From Wurfbainia villosa (Eukaryota; Streptophyta; Magnoliopsida; Zingiberales; Zingiberaceae): 64,000 nt of DNA. Made by a program: the position numbers and the translations under genes. Positions within the stretch are counted from its first letter, which is position 1, and each line of letters starts with the position of its first letter. Where the stretch lies: contig CM045987.1 of assembly GCA_025175895.1 (NCBI GenBank), positions 112,519,040-112,583,039 on the forward strand, given 5' to 3'. Below, one piece after another: positions 1 to 11,085 of the stretch. Under the pieces are notes generated by a model. That model was given only the letters and a program-made list of their open reading frames with translations, ran no database searches and was not told where the DNA came from.

Positions 1-949
1 TTGATCACTTTCTTGTTGCTTTCTTTTGCTTGCTCTTGAAGGTCTGGAATGCAACAGCAATTCCCCTCCAAAGTCACCTCAAAAGACTTGGCGAAATCCT
101 CCAACTTGAGCTCCATTTATAACCTGCATCAAGCTATTTTCGTGCCCATCAGTCGACTGATCATGACCATCAGTTGACTGGTCCCGTAGCCGTTGTCTCA
201 CAACGGCCAGATCCACGTTGGTTAAGTTCCAACGGATCACACATCAGTCGACTGATGGCACCCATCAGTCGACTGATCATCCATCAGTCGAGTGCTGGCG
301 AGCTCGACTCCATTCTGTGCCCGTGCACAGTGTCATCAGTCGATTGCCATCCCTCGGCAGTCGACTGATCCTCCCAACAGTCGACTGCCCTCCCTCGGCA
401 GTCGACTGATCAGCCAGACTTGGTTCAGTCGAACACTGGTCAAACCCATACGACCTAGAGCAGTCGACTGGCACCTATGCCAGTCGACTGATGTCGGCTA
501 AAACCTCAAACATAACGATGTTTGAGCCTCCGACACTCAGTCTTAGCCACTTAGCCAAGTCCACCTTATCCCTCATGGAGTTCCCCACTGAAGCTCTCTT
601 CCCTCGGCCTACGTCCCTCGGATGCGCCAAGCGTACGGCTTCGCAACGCCATCCTTCGCGTCTCATGCCCTAGAAGTATGCTTCCCTTTGGGCTCACTTC
701 ATTCGCTCCCCGTCCGGCGGTCCCTCGGATGCACCAAGCGCACGGCTTCGCAATGCATTTCTCACCAAGCACCAAGCGCACGGCTTCGCAATGCTTTGGA
801 TTTCCCATGCCAAGCACCAAGCACACGGCTTCGCAATGCTTTGGACTTTCCCATGACAATTCCATGTCATGAGTTTTGTCTATCATCAAAATACTATCAA
901 GGTACTGCTCGAGTCAAACTCAAGTCAACCTGGGTTGATTGCACCAACA
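1..949 (-). repeat. Nested SIRE-like copia LTR (left end outside window)
   Basis: Read on the minus strand, it begins at 949 with TGTTGGTGCAATCAACCC, the usual start of this LTR subfamily. It interrupts the 3' LTR of E1: the sequence after 949 (GAGTTAGCATAGAACTAAC) continues a block that is uninterrupted near 33830 in the E1 5' LTR. The expected TSD on this side is GAGTT (950-954). It carries many copies of CAGTCGACTG and close variants between about 150 and 495, and four partial copies of a unit around GCACGGCTTCGCAATGC between 605 and 845. The same unit occurs in the LTRs of element C. No coding potential is supported. Confidence 0.8.
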
Positions 950-1361
950 GAGTTAGCATAGAACTAACAAGTAATGGATAATATGATGACTACTTACCCT
1001 CCGATCTCGACCTAGACCTTCCACTGGAAGTCTTAGTCGGATCACCTTCTAAGTTCGTCCTCATACAGAGAATACGACCTCACCATTACTCTTCACTCAG
1101 TGCTTACCTCTAGTCCTTCTGACTTGTAGCTTAGCTTCCGATCTTCCACCGAGGTTCCTTGACTCTACGAGGTTCTCCTGGTGTCGCCTAACCACTACGG
1201 TTTCTTTACTCGAGATTCTCCGGGTGTCGCTTGACCTTGGGCTTAGCTTAAACACTTCCTGGACACTCGACATAGCTCATGAGATAACAATAAGAGCTTA
1301 ACTTTGAACCTTTGCCATAATCAAAACCTAGGTTTGATTATCTGGTTCCCCTGCATCAACA
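950..1361 (-). repeat. E1 3' LTR, visible part
   Basis: On the minus strand the LTR starts at 1361 with TGTTGATGCAGGGG, directly after a polypurine tract. Near-identical sequence is present at 33830-34241 (5' LTR of E1); inverted relatives occur at 35979-36420, 56230-56659 and 57885-58200, which shows the size of the family. Interrupted at 949/950 by another LTR. Confidence 0.85.
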
Positions 1362-1375
1362 ATCTCCCCCTTTTT
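1362..1375 (-). other. Polypurine tract of E1
   Basis: Minus strand reads AAAAAGGGGGAGAT immediately before the TGTTGATG start of the 3' LTR. This is the plus-strand DNA priming site expected in an LTR element, and it fixes the orientation of E1. The same tract precedes the 3' LTR of C. Confidence 0.85.
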
Positions 1376-2558
1376 GATCTATGGCAAACCAATTCAAAGT
1401 TAAGGAAAAATAAATGTAGTACTTAAGCACAAATACGCAAGTGTAAGTAAGTAAGAAATAAGTGTGACTAACTTAGCAAGTGTAAGTATAAGTATGAGTA
1501 GCAAGTGTAAGTATGAGTATGAGTAAGCTAGGTTCTTTTTAATCCTTTCTTTAGATAAAGTTTAAAAAACTTTTACTCCCCCTTAACTTTGCCCTCTTCT
1601 TACCCATTTGCCATATATCGAAAAATAGGAGTGTATTTGTAAAGTAGGGGTGTATTTAATAGATTAATAGGAGAAGAAATGTTATATGCGTATTTAAAAT
1701 CATTGAAAAGATAGAAAAATTAAGTCCCAGCATGTGTCCCTTTTGAAGTCAACTCTTGACTTATTAAGTCCTAGGGATCGTGAAAAGGTATAGGAAAATT
1801 TTAAGTTTTCTATTCCTCTACACCAACAATATTAAACTAGTTTTTTTTTTGTTTTGAGAGAAAGTGTATTATAGCTAGTTTTGATAAAGTGAGTTTTTGA
1901 AACTACTTACAAACATAGTCTTTGATTTCAAAAATACTTGAACGTTATAACCATAAGTATGTTTTCAAAATATAAGTAACTATTAAATGCATCAATCAAG
2001 AAGATAAGTATTTATATAAGTTTTGAAGGTATTTCGAATATTAGGTTATTCTCATTTAAATTGTCCTTAGCATCTCTCCCATTCTGTGTCTCAAGGCATG
2101 CTAACCTTATATGTTTTTGTGAGATGATTTCAATTTTACTTTTTTAAACTTTAGTGATTCAAATATTAATCAACCTTGGGTTAGATTCGGATTTAACCTT
2201 TAGATTGTTAAGTAAACTTTTCGAGAAAAATGGCTTCCAGGTCGTGGCGAGGCACAGAGGCCTTCTTTGATCGGAACAACGACCACTTCCTTAGACAAAG
2301 CCAATTTCAAGAAAATGTTTACTTAAGTCACTTAGGGTCACTTCCTGGTCTAACTAGTTTAGGATGTGGTGAGGTAGCTTCAACTAGTTCAACTTAGTCG
2401 AGTGCACTAAACTAGATACGTCTTATCCAGCTTGGATACACAGGACTTCGTTTCCCTAACATACTATCATCTTGTCGCGTCTTGATACTATGTTATCAAG
2501 TTTGATTAACCATTGGTCCTATCTAACCATTCTAGAAATTAAAAGAAAATACTAAGCA
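1376..2558 (-). other. E1 noncoding 3' region in the place of pol
   Basis: AT-rich, stop-filled sequence between the gag stop and the PPT. Parts of it (for example around 2275-2420) are similar to the region after gag in E3 (about 62940-63120), including the phrases about ACTTCCTTAGACAAAG and a TAACTAGTT run. A shared noncoding block in two separate copies argues that it belongs to the element family rather than being random decay of pol. No pol motif (DTG, YVDD, YCDN) is seen. Confidence 0.65.
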
Positions 2559-3796
2559 TTAAGAGATTGGGTACACAATTTTAGTATTAGCTCCTCCTAG
2601 ATCATTGAACTGGTACAGTCTAACCACATAGTGGACTTGATCCTTGGGAATCCAATACTTATTAGTCCTTATATGTGAGTTTAGCAAAATCTTAGGGACC
2701 CATGCCTGGACTCTTTAATTACTGCGATTGACAATCGACATATAAGATTTGTTAGTAGTTGTTATCCTAAACTCGAGTCTGGCTCTGTTGTACACAGCTC
2801 TTTGAGTTCCAAGGAGTCGGTTAAGACCATTGGATCCCAATGTGAACTTTTCCAACCTAGCCTCGAGCTCTTGAACTTGCCCTTTCAAGAGAGAATTCTC
2901 TTCCTCAAGTTTTTCAACTTGAGATGAGTTTCCCTCTTGAACTTGACTAGTCGAAGAGTTTAGGGTGGCCTCATGCTTAAGGAGTTTAACCTCCTTAAGC
3001 AAGGACTCGACCCTAGACTCGGACTTAGTTAACTTATTATCTAATAATTTAATTGCACGATATAGTTTACCAATTAAAGAATGACTGACCTTTATCTTCT
3101 CCTTCGAGCCGACTTTGAGTCTTGACTTGAAATCATCCTCAGAGTTGGAGTCGGAGTTGGATTCGTATTCGTCGTTAGCTTCGGACTCGAACTCGGACTC
3201 GAACTCTACCGGTTTCGCCATGATTGATAAGTCATCGTCGTCTTGATCTTCTTGCTCCCAAGTTGCTTGGAATGCTCTCTTTGATTGTCTCGCATTCCTT
3301 TCCTTTTTGATCATCCTCCGAACTAGGTTGACTAGTTCGGTCTCCATCTCTTTCTTCGATTGGTAGTCATCTTCTTTAGGAGGTGGCTTGCCTTTCGCTT
3401 TTCTTCTTTGACATGCAAACAATGCTACACCTTTCTCAACCGGGACCGCATTAGATTGTTCGTGTAATTCAAATTCTAAAAATAATTGTCTAATCTAATC
3501 TTAGTTAAGTCTCTTGACACTTTGTAGGCATCAACCATAGATGCCCATAAGGTGGTCCTAGGAAATGCATTTAACGCACACCTTATTATGTCCCGATTCT
3601 CCACCTTTTGTCCGATGGCATGTAGGCTATTCAGGATGTCTTGGATCCGGGCATGGAGTTGTGTAGCGGTCTCGTGATCCTGCATCTTTATATTATACAA
3701 CTTATTCACTAGTAAATCCTTTTTGCATACCTTTGCATCGGATGTCCCTTCGTGTAGCTCGATTAACTTGTTCCAGAGGTCTTTGGCACTTATGAA
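2559..3796 (-). pseudogene. E1 gag, C-terminal part (broken)
   Basis: Structural (capsid-like) protein of a Ty1-copia element, which would package element RNA in cytoplasmic particles. The segment 3795-3480 encodes the conserved UBN2-type gag core: the motif AKDLWNKLIELHEGTSD, then ARIQDILNSL, then FPRTTLWASMVDAYKVS. Then follow an acidic low-complexity part (about 3250-3100), a Leu/Lys-rich coiled coil (about 3080-2830) and a terminal block with AWVP and KYWIPK near 2700-2640, ending at a TAA at 2559-2561. Compared with E3 and E2, the CCHC zinc knuckle expected near 3300 is missing. Stops and frameshifts near 3478 and 2710 break the frame. The N-terminal part lies at 13287-13565, displaced by insertion of A. 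Confidence 0.85.
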
Positions 3797-6009
3797 TGTT
3801 GGGTTTCCGGCACCGCGGCGTGTGTGTGTTCGATCATGTTTCGTAAACATGAGCACAGCGGAAGCAATAAAAATAATAAATACTCCTATTTATTACAACA
3901 CACACAACACACGCATGCTATTACAACAAGTGTAGACATAACCGTAAATTAAAATTGCAATAAAAAGAAATTAAACTACGTTATACCTTCCGTATGACGT
4001 GTAGCGGGAACGGCATCAACCGGAACGATCCTCGTAAGAATCGTCTCTATCCGTATCCACGCCGAGCTCCTCGGGATGACTTCGCTAAGTCACGAGCTTC
4101 ATCTTCGTACGGGTTACTAGCCTCGTGTTGAAGACGACGTGATCGAGAGATGATCACGATCCGAATCCAAATTCGGATCCAAAACGAGTTCTCAAAACTC
4201 GCTTCTCCGGAGAGGTATTCGTCAACCGTTTGACGAATCCTTCGTCCTCCACCTCAGAGGATTACCGGAGATCAAATCCCCGGTATGTTAGCTGCTGTCG
4301 GAGCACTAACCGTCGTCCAAACGACGCTCCGACGAGAGGAGAAGAAGCTGTCCAGAAAAACTGGACAGCTTGGTGGAGGAGATAGGCGCCGGCCAACAAA
4401 GGAAGCCAAGTGCTCACCTTGATGCCAAACCTAAGGAGGATCGCCGGAACTCTTCCGGCAGCAGCTCGACGCCGGCGAGGAGGAAGGAAGCCGCCTTCTG
4501 GACGCCGGTTGGAGGAGCTATGGGCTGGGCGGCACCACAAGCTGGGCGGCAACAATGAGTTGGGCGGCTAGGGTTTGGATGATTGGATTAGTTAGGGTTT
4601 AACAATCCCTTAAGCCCACTTTTATAGAGAACTAATTCTCTTAATGGTTAATGGATCATATCCATAAAGCCCGTTAACCCGCTCCATTAAGATAAGTTAA
4701 AATAAACCAAACCATGATGGTTTATTTTAAGTTAAAACGAACCGAACCAACCTTTGGTTCATTCGTTTAATATAAACCAAACCATTTGGTTTATTCTCAT
4801 CCATTGGATTAGAACCAAACCATTTTGGTCCATCCATTATGTCTTCATAAGATACGGCCCATCCACGCTTCCATTGCGACTGAAACAATTTCATGCTCGC
4901 TTTATGTTTGGTCCAACCAAACATAGTTTCTCTCGGTCTGAGAATCCCATTCTCAAGCTCGTTTTAAATCCTTTGGATTACACTCGTTGTGCGTGTGACC
5001 AAATAGGTTCTCGGTTTATGTTGGCCGTCTATAATTAACCATTAATTATAGAACGATCATGAGTGGCACCTAGTAGTACATCATGATCCCCAATTAACCG
5101 AAAAGATCAGCGGTTGATCGAACTATTTACGAAACCCTTGTGGCTCGAATGAATCGTGCCCCATTCCCTTCACTCATCTTATACCCACTTGGTTCAGGAC
5201 ATGGTCTATTGTGTCAGTCCCCACTAGGCTGACTACGTCACACCTAGCCCAAGTATCATTTCCTCGTCCTACGGATTCTAGTTACTCCACATGTATCGAA
5301 GAGTACCTTACTCTAAACATGTATTGCTTTGGCCAAAGACTTTAGTAACAATCCGACGAGAGGCCATGGGTATACATCTCCTCGCAAGGAGTGGTGAATC
5401 CTTTATAGGCTATTCAAACACCTTCGATCACTTCGACTTATACCCAATCATCCCGGGTCCACATCTCCTTAGAGATGTTTGCTTAAGATGTCAAAGCATA
5501 AGTCTCCATGATCAAGATGACTTGAATACTAAGTCAAAGGAACATCGCACTTAAGCTACAGTAAGAACTTCATTGACATATCTATATATGCAGAGAACCA
5601 TATGAAGTCTTACGGCTGGTCACTCCAATGAACTAGTTACCATAACTAGCATCCACGATCAACTCCGGACATCACTATGTCTCCAGCCAGTGAGAATCAG
5701 CTGCTTGGATACACCAAGGAGTATACCTCGTGCTAGTCTCGACAGAATTGATGGTGTCCAAATCCATCAATTCATCGACTAGGGATAATTCCGATACATC
5801 ACAATTACACATGTAGAGATACTCACTAGTTGTGATCCAATCACAAATTCTCTCATGCTGTGAATCGTATCGTGGACATTCAGTAAATGAGTTTAAGATC
5901 CAATCAAATACATTAAACATGTATACTCAAATAGTGAATCTTCATTTATCATATAAATGGTTCATACATAAGGCGATTGCCTTAGGACATCTCTCATATA
6001 TTACTAACA
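3797..6009 (-). repeat. A 3' LTR (2213 bp)
   Basis: Minus-strand LTR starting TGTTAGTAATATATGAG at 6009 and ending at 3797. It aligns with 11086-13281. The stretch 5170-6009 shows only about three differences from 12430-13281, while about 3797-4560 has many small insertions and deletions. Contains a TATA box at 4619-4627. Open frames inside it are not genes. Confidence 0.95.
4619..4627 (-). promoter_or_regulatory. TATA box of A 3' LTR
   Basis: Minus strand CTATAAAAG, at the same place in the other LTR (11885-11893) and in the orientation of the element; it would set the start of the R region. Confidence 0.6.
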
Positions 6010-6020
6010 GACTCCCACTT
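6010..6020 (-). other. Polypurine tract of A
   Basis: Minus strand AAGTGGGAGTC abuts the TGTTAG start of the 3' LTR. The same core (AAGTGGGAGAT) precedes the 3' LTR of B. Confidence 0.85.
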
Positions 6021-6029
6021 GGCCTAATG

Positions 6030-9000
6030 CCAATCGCTACGGTATCCAATACCATAAGCTCTAACATGATCCTCAAACTTACTTTGAGGTAATGCTTTAG
6101 TCAAAGGATCCGCTAAGTTCCTTTCAGTGGGAATTTTCTCGATTTGTATTTCATTCCTACTGATGATCTCTCTGATAAGATGATAGCGGCGAAGCACATG
6201 TTTGGATCATTGATGAGACCACATCAAGTTCATAGATGAACTACTTGATCCAAACCGCTTCCTTTGCTGCTTCCAAAGCTGCAACGTATTCTGCCTTAGT
6301 GGCAGAATCCACTATAGTGTCATGCTTGGAACCTTTCCAACTTATTGCGCCTCCATTTTAGGTGAATACATACCCAGACTGAGACATGGAATCATCCTTG
6401 TCTGTCTGGAGCTGGCATCTGTATACCCACGTATTACCATGTACTCTTCTCCATATATTAGGAACATATCCTTAGTTCTTTTTAAGTACTTAAGGATCGT
6501 CTTAACAGTCACCCAATGATCCATTCCTGGATCAGACTGGTATCTGCTCGTGACACTCAGAGCATACGATACATCGGGCCTCGTACATAACATAGCATAC
6601 ATGATAGATCATATTGCGGATGCATAGGGAATCTTACTCATGCAAATCCTCTCGTCTTATGTGTGCGGACACATAGACTTCGAAAGGTGTACCCCATGCC
6701 TGATGGGTAAGAAACCTTTCTTGGATTCCGACATGCTAAACCTCTTTAGCACTCGGTCTATATATGTAGACTGCGAAAGACCAAGCAACCGTTTCGATCT
6801 ATCTCTATAGATCTTAATCCCAAGGATGTAGGTTGCTTCTCCTGTGTCTTTCATGGAGAATGTCTTGGATAACCAAACCTTAATCGATCAGTAAGATGGA
6901 CACATCGCTTCCTATAAGTAATATGTCATCGACATACAATACTAGGAAGGAACACATTGCCTCCCACTAACCTTCTTGTACACACAAGGTTAAATGCGGA
7001 TTTTGTGAGAAATCAAACTTTTGATCGTCTCATCAAAACGGATATTCCAGCTCCTGGATGCTTGCTTCAATCCATAAATGGATCGTCGCAATTTGCATAC
7101 CTTGGTTTTATCAACCGATGTGAAACCCTCAGGCTGTATCATATACACGTCCTCGAGCAGGTTTCCATTAAGGAAAGCTGTTTTCACATCCATCTGCCAT
7201 ATCTCATAATCATAATGAGCCGCTATGGCGGGAGCATCGAATGGATTTAAGCATAGCTCTGAGAATAGGTTTCGTCATAATCAACACCTTGTTTTTGGCG
7301 ATATCCTTTCACCAATCTAACCTTATAGGTAATCACATTACCATCCATGTCGGTTTTCTTCTTGAAAACCCACTTGCACCCTATAGGCTTTATGCCTTCA
7401 GGTGGGTCAACCAAGTTCCAAACTTGGTTTTCGTACATGGAATCCATTTTCGGCTTCATGGCACCAAGCCACTTATCCCTTCTACGAACTTATCGGCACT
7501 TCTTCATAAGCTGGTAGGCTCCTCATCATCAATGAGTAACCGTCGTTCGATTCACTTACGAAATCCATATCTCTCGGGAATGTTGCGTGTTCTACGGATC
7601 TCTGAAGATGTGGTGTTACAATAGGTCCCGATTGCTCATCACTATGAGTTGTCATGTTGTGCTTCACCGGTATCTCATTAATGTCTATTTGAGTCTCTCG
7701 AGCCTCCTCAAGCTCGGCGACACTCCCACTTTGTTTTCTTGCAAGAGAAACTCTTTCTCTAGAAACACATGCCTTGAAACAAACACCTTTTGTTCCACGG
7801 GATGATAGAATTAGTAACCCCTTGTTTCCTTAGGGTATCGATAAATAGACATTTATCGGACTTAGCATCCGATTTATACGTCTGATCAGCTTCACATAAG
7901 CGAGGACAACCCCATATCTTCAAGTAAGATACATGAGGTTTCTTACCATTCCATATCTCATATGGAGTAGTTGAGACTACCTTGGTAGGCATTACATTTA
8001 ACAAGTAAGCAATTTATGCGAAGTGCATAACCCCAAAGGACTTGGGAAGAGTTGCATGATTCATCATTGACGACCATGTCAACAAGGTCGATTCGCCTCT
8101 CGGATACACCATTATCTTTGTGGTGTATAGGCGAGTCCATTGAGACAATATGCCATTGTCTCTTAGATAATCAAGAAACTCTTGACTTAAGTATTCACCA
8201 CCTCGATCCGATCGAAGTATTTTAATACTCTTGTCATGTTGTTTCTCTACTTCATTTCTGAATTCTTTGAACCTTTCAAAGGCTTCAGACTTGTGTTTCA
8301 TCAAGAACACATACCCAAACCGTAGTGATCATCGGTGAAGGTAATGAAGTAGCTATAGCCTCCTAATGCTTGAGTTGACATAGGTCCACATACATCGGTA
8401 TGTACTAAACCTAGTAACTCTCACTCGTTCACCTTTTCGGTAAAGGTAACTTAGTCATCTTGCCTTTTAAGCATGATTCGCATGTATCGTATGAATCCAA
8501 TTCAAAGCGATTCGAATTCCACATCGGTGTAATTCGGACATGTGTTTCTTGCTTATATGGCCAAGGCGACAATGCCACATATAAGTCTATGTGATTATCC
8601 TTTCGAGCACAGCGTGTTGCTCGCCCGATATTGAAAATGTCCTTTGGATCGTCCAGCGTATAAATGCCATTACTCAAAGTTCGGTTCCATAAAAGTCGCC
8701 ATTCAAAGTTATATAACAACAATTGTTACTAAGCGTTAAATGGAAACCATTTCTATTTAAGCGAGGAAATAGAAACAATGTTCTTTATTAGAGAAGGAAC
8801 ATAATAGCAATTGTCGATTCAAGACTAGTCCACTAGGAGCTTGACAAATAAGTTCCGATGGCGCCGCGGCAACCTTTGCTCCATTGCCAACTCATAAATT
8901 TGACTCCCCTCGACAAGTCTTCTTCTATTCCTTAGCCCTGTATGTCATTACATATATGTGAGCTACACCCAGTATCCAATACCCAAGTGTCTAAGGAAAT

Positions 9001-9059
9001 AGAATGACAATCAATACGAAGATACGAAGAGGATGGGGCATCGGATGCCTTCTTCTTCT
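6030..9059 (-). pseudogene. A pol (protease-integrase-RT-RNase H), broken
   Basis: Copia polyprotein that would process gag-pol, copy RNA into DNA and insert it. In order: aspartic protease motif LDTGCSSH (DTG at 8968-8976); GAG-pre-integrase with a CESCLKGKMTKLP motif near 8450; integrase core with KILRSDRGGEYL near 8200; RT with VKTAFLNG near 7185 and the catalytic YVDD at 6925-6936; DRSKRLLGLSQSTYID near 6780; RNase H tail with TERNLADPLTKALP near 6090. Frameshifts and stops separate nearly every block. The middle of RNase H, where the catalytic YCDN lies in B, is deleted near 6210-6240. Non-functional. Confidence 0.9.
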
Positions 9060-9811
9060 TCATGGACTCAAGATAAATCTTGCGATTTCTTGATGGCCTT
9101 CCTTGCCACAGTGATGGCAAGTGCCCTTTTCTTTTGTTCGCCTTCTTTGCCTTTTCTTTCCTTTCTTACATTCTTTTGCCTTCCTCTTAGAACCTTTCTT
9201 TGAGAATCAACTATGAACCGCCTTCTCCTCATGCTTCGAAGGCTCCACAGTCTTGACATATTGAGAGCTCGGGAATGGTGGATTCCAATTTGTTCATCCA
9301 GATAGTTCATCACAAATTGCGAGAAACTCTTGGGCAAACAATGCAGAATTAAGTCAATACTTAACTCATGATCCATCACAAAACCGAGGGTAGCTAGCGC
9401 TCGATGTACCGTTCATCTTTAGCACAAAGCGTACTCTACAGACGAACCTTCTTGCATCTTCGTGGTGAAGAGGAGCCTAGAGACCTCGAACCTTTCGGAT
9501 CTTGCTTGCTCATCGAACAACTCATGAAGATGGAAGACCATAGTGTTAGCATCCATATGCTCATCTTTTTACGCACTCGGGTACCATCGCCGCTAGCATG
9601 ATGCAACTCGCCCTCGAGAATCGCCACATGCTTACGATAGACCAACATTTGATGCAGGTTGCATCGTCCTTAGAAGATCGGGAAGAGGCTCTTCAAGGAC
9701 ATATGCAAGCTTTTCGCCTTGAGAACAATTCTCGAGTTTCTAAGCGATCCGAAGTTAGGCCCGGTCGGTTTGTTCGAATCCAAAATAGTGCGCAAATTCA
9801 AAGAGCGTCAT
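9060..9811 (-). pseudogene. A gag (broken)
   Basis: Start chosen at the ATG at 9811 on the minus strand, after the leader. Readable pieces: EKLAYVLEEPLPD near 9690, NTMVFHLHELFDEQARSERF near 9540-9490, and LILHCLPKSFSQFVMNYLDEQ near 9340-9280, matching the B gag layout. A zinc knuckle reads CHHCGKEGHQEIA near 9120-9080; the last cysteine of the CX2CX4HX4C pattern is not present. At least four frameshifts or stops. Confidence 0.8.
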
Positions 9812-9981
9812 GATCAATTTATTGACCTAGAAATACAAAAACGAGCATATATGAAAATGATTTTAAAATGCATCAATATACATTTATAAATCCCATTCAT
9901 TTTTGAATTTCAAAACCCAAAATCACTTGGAGATTGTAGGTCCATCTCGAATGGCTGATATCCATCATAGTTATGAACAAC

Positions 9982-10394
9982 CTTGGAGAGAGTCCAACAA
10001 GCCATTCATAACTCTACGATGTAGGTATCATCTATACCGATTGCATATCACGTATATGCAACTATCACAATGTGCTATCAACTAATTGAATGTTCACACA
10101 TACATCGGGTTGTTAACACATTAACAAGTATGCATCATATGCATAGCACCCAACTTCACCTCCCTTTACATCGACCTTGGAGAGAGTCCAACAAGCCGAT
10201 GCTCCAGGTTAAAGCCAACCCATTAATCGGGACATAGTTTTAATATGGTTAGAGCGCATTCAACCAATTAGCCCAGCTTGGAGAGAGTCCAACAACCAAA
10301 GCTAACGATTGACCTCTGACTCTTACCATATTAGTATTAAACTATTCCATGGTTTGAACATATTGAGTTGTAGGGCTTGGAGAGAGTCCAACAA
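9982..10394 (-). repeat. Four copies of a 19-mer in the A leader
   Basis: The plus-strand sequence CTTGGAGAGAGTCCAACAA occurs exactly at 9982-10000, 10176-10194, 10277-10295 and 10376-10394. Spacing is 194, 101 and 99 bp, so the unit is about 100 bp with one unit lost or diverged. The surrounding sequence is much less conserved than the 19-mer. It lies in the untranslated leader between PBS and gag, where packaging and dimerisation signals are usual; function is not known. Confidence 0.85.
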
Positions 10395-10624
10395 CCCAAA
10401 CAAGAAACAGAACTCTGGTTCTAACCATATTAATGGAAGGTGTAGGCTTTAATATTGATTAAGGGTTTTATGTCTCATCCTCTTTGCATGCAAATAACTA
10501 TTATCTACATGGCATGGCATACATGGCATACATCTACATGTCACGACACGCATGGCATAATGTTATGCATCTAATGCAATTACATGGCATACAATTATGT
10601 CATGTTTATAATTTCCTTATATGT

Positions 10625-11040
10625 CATAACTATTTATGGAAATAAAATATGTTTAAGATTTGATCCTCCAAATCAAATCATAATTAAATTAGGAAACAAA
10701 TTTCCAAATCTAATCATATATTTTATTCATGGAATTATTTGATTAAGGAAAATCTATTTAGGAAGCTAATTTCCTAAATCATTAAAACTACTTATGGAAA
10801 TAAAATATTTTAAGATTTGATTTCCCAAATCAAATCATGATTAAATTAGGAAACAAATTTCCAGAATCTAATCAAATATTTTATTTATGGAAAATATCAA
10901 TTTCCATAAATACTTCCAACTTTCCAAAAGTGGAAGATTTCCATAAATACTTCTAGACTTTCCAAAATTGAAAAATTTCCATAAATACTTCTAAATTTCC
11001 AAAATTAGAAAATTTCCAGAAATACATTATGACTATCGCA
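10625..11040 (-). repeat. AT-rich tandem repeats in the A leader
   Basis: A block of about 100 bp (ATGGAAATAAAATAT...AGGAAACAAATTTCC) is present twice, starting near 10635 and 10796. It is followed by three to four copies of a unit of about 37 bp (TTTCCATAAATACTTCTA...) between about 10895 and 11030. No reading frame. Confidence 0.7.
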
Positions 11041-11070
11041 AAACCATTTTCGATTATGTCGAAACACAAC

Positions 11071-11083
11071 GGGCTCGATACCC
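11071..11083 (-). other. Primer-binding site of A (degenerate, iMet type)
   Basis: Minus strand GGGTATCGAGCCC lies 2 nt inside the 5' LTR end. It resembles the canonical TGGTATCAGAGCC with one base changed and one lost. Compare the perfect sites of B and C. Confidence 0.6.
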
Positions 11084-11085
11084 TT

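Noticed and set aside
5291..6009. Open frames of 80-107 codons conserved between 5291-6009 and 12561-13427
   Set aside because: Conservation is explained by the two LTRs of A; no domain and no codon bias.
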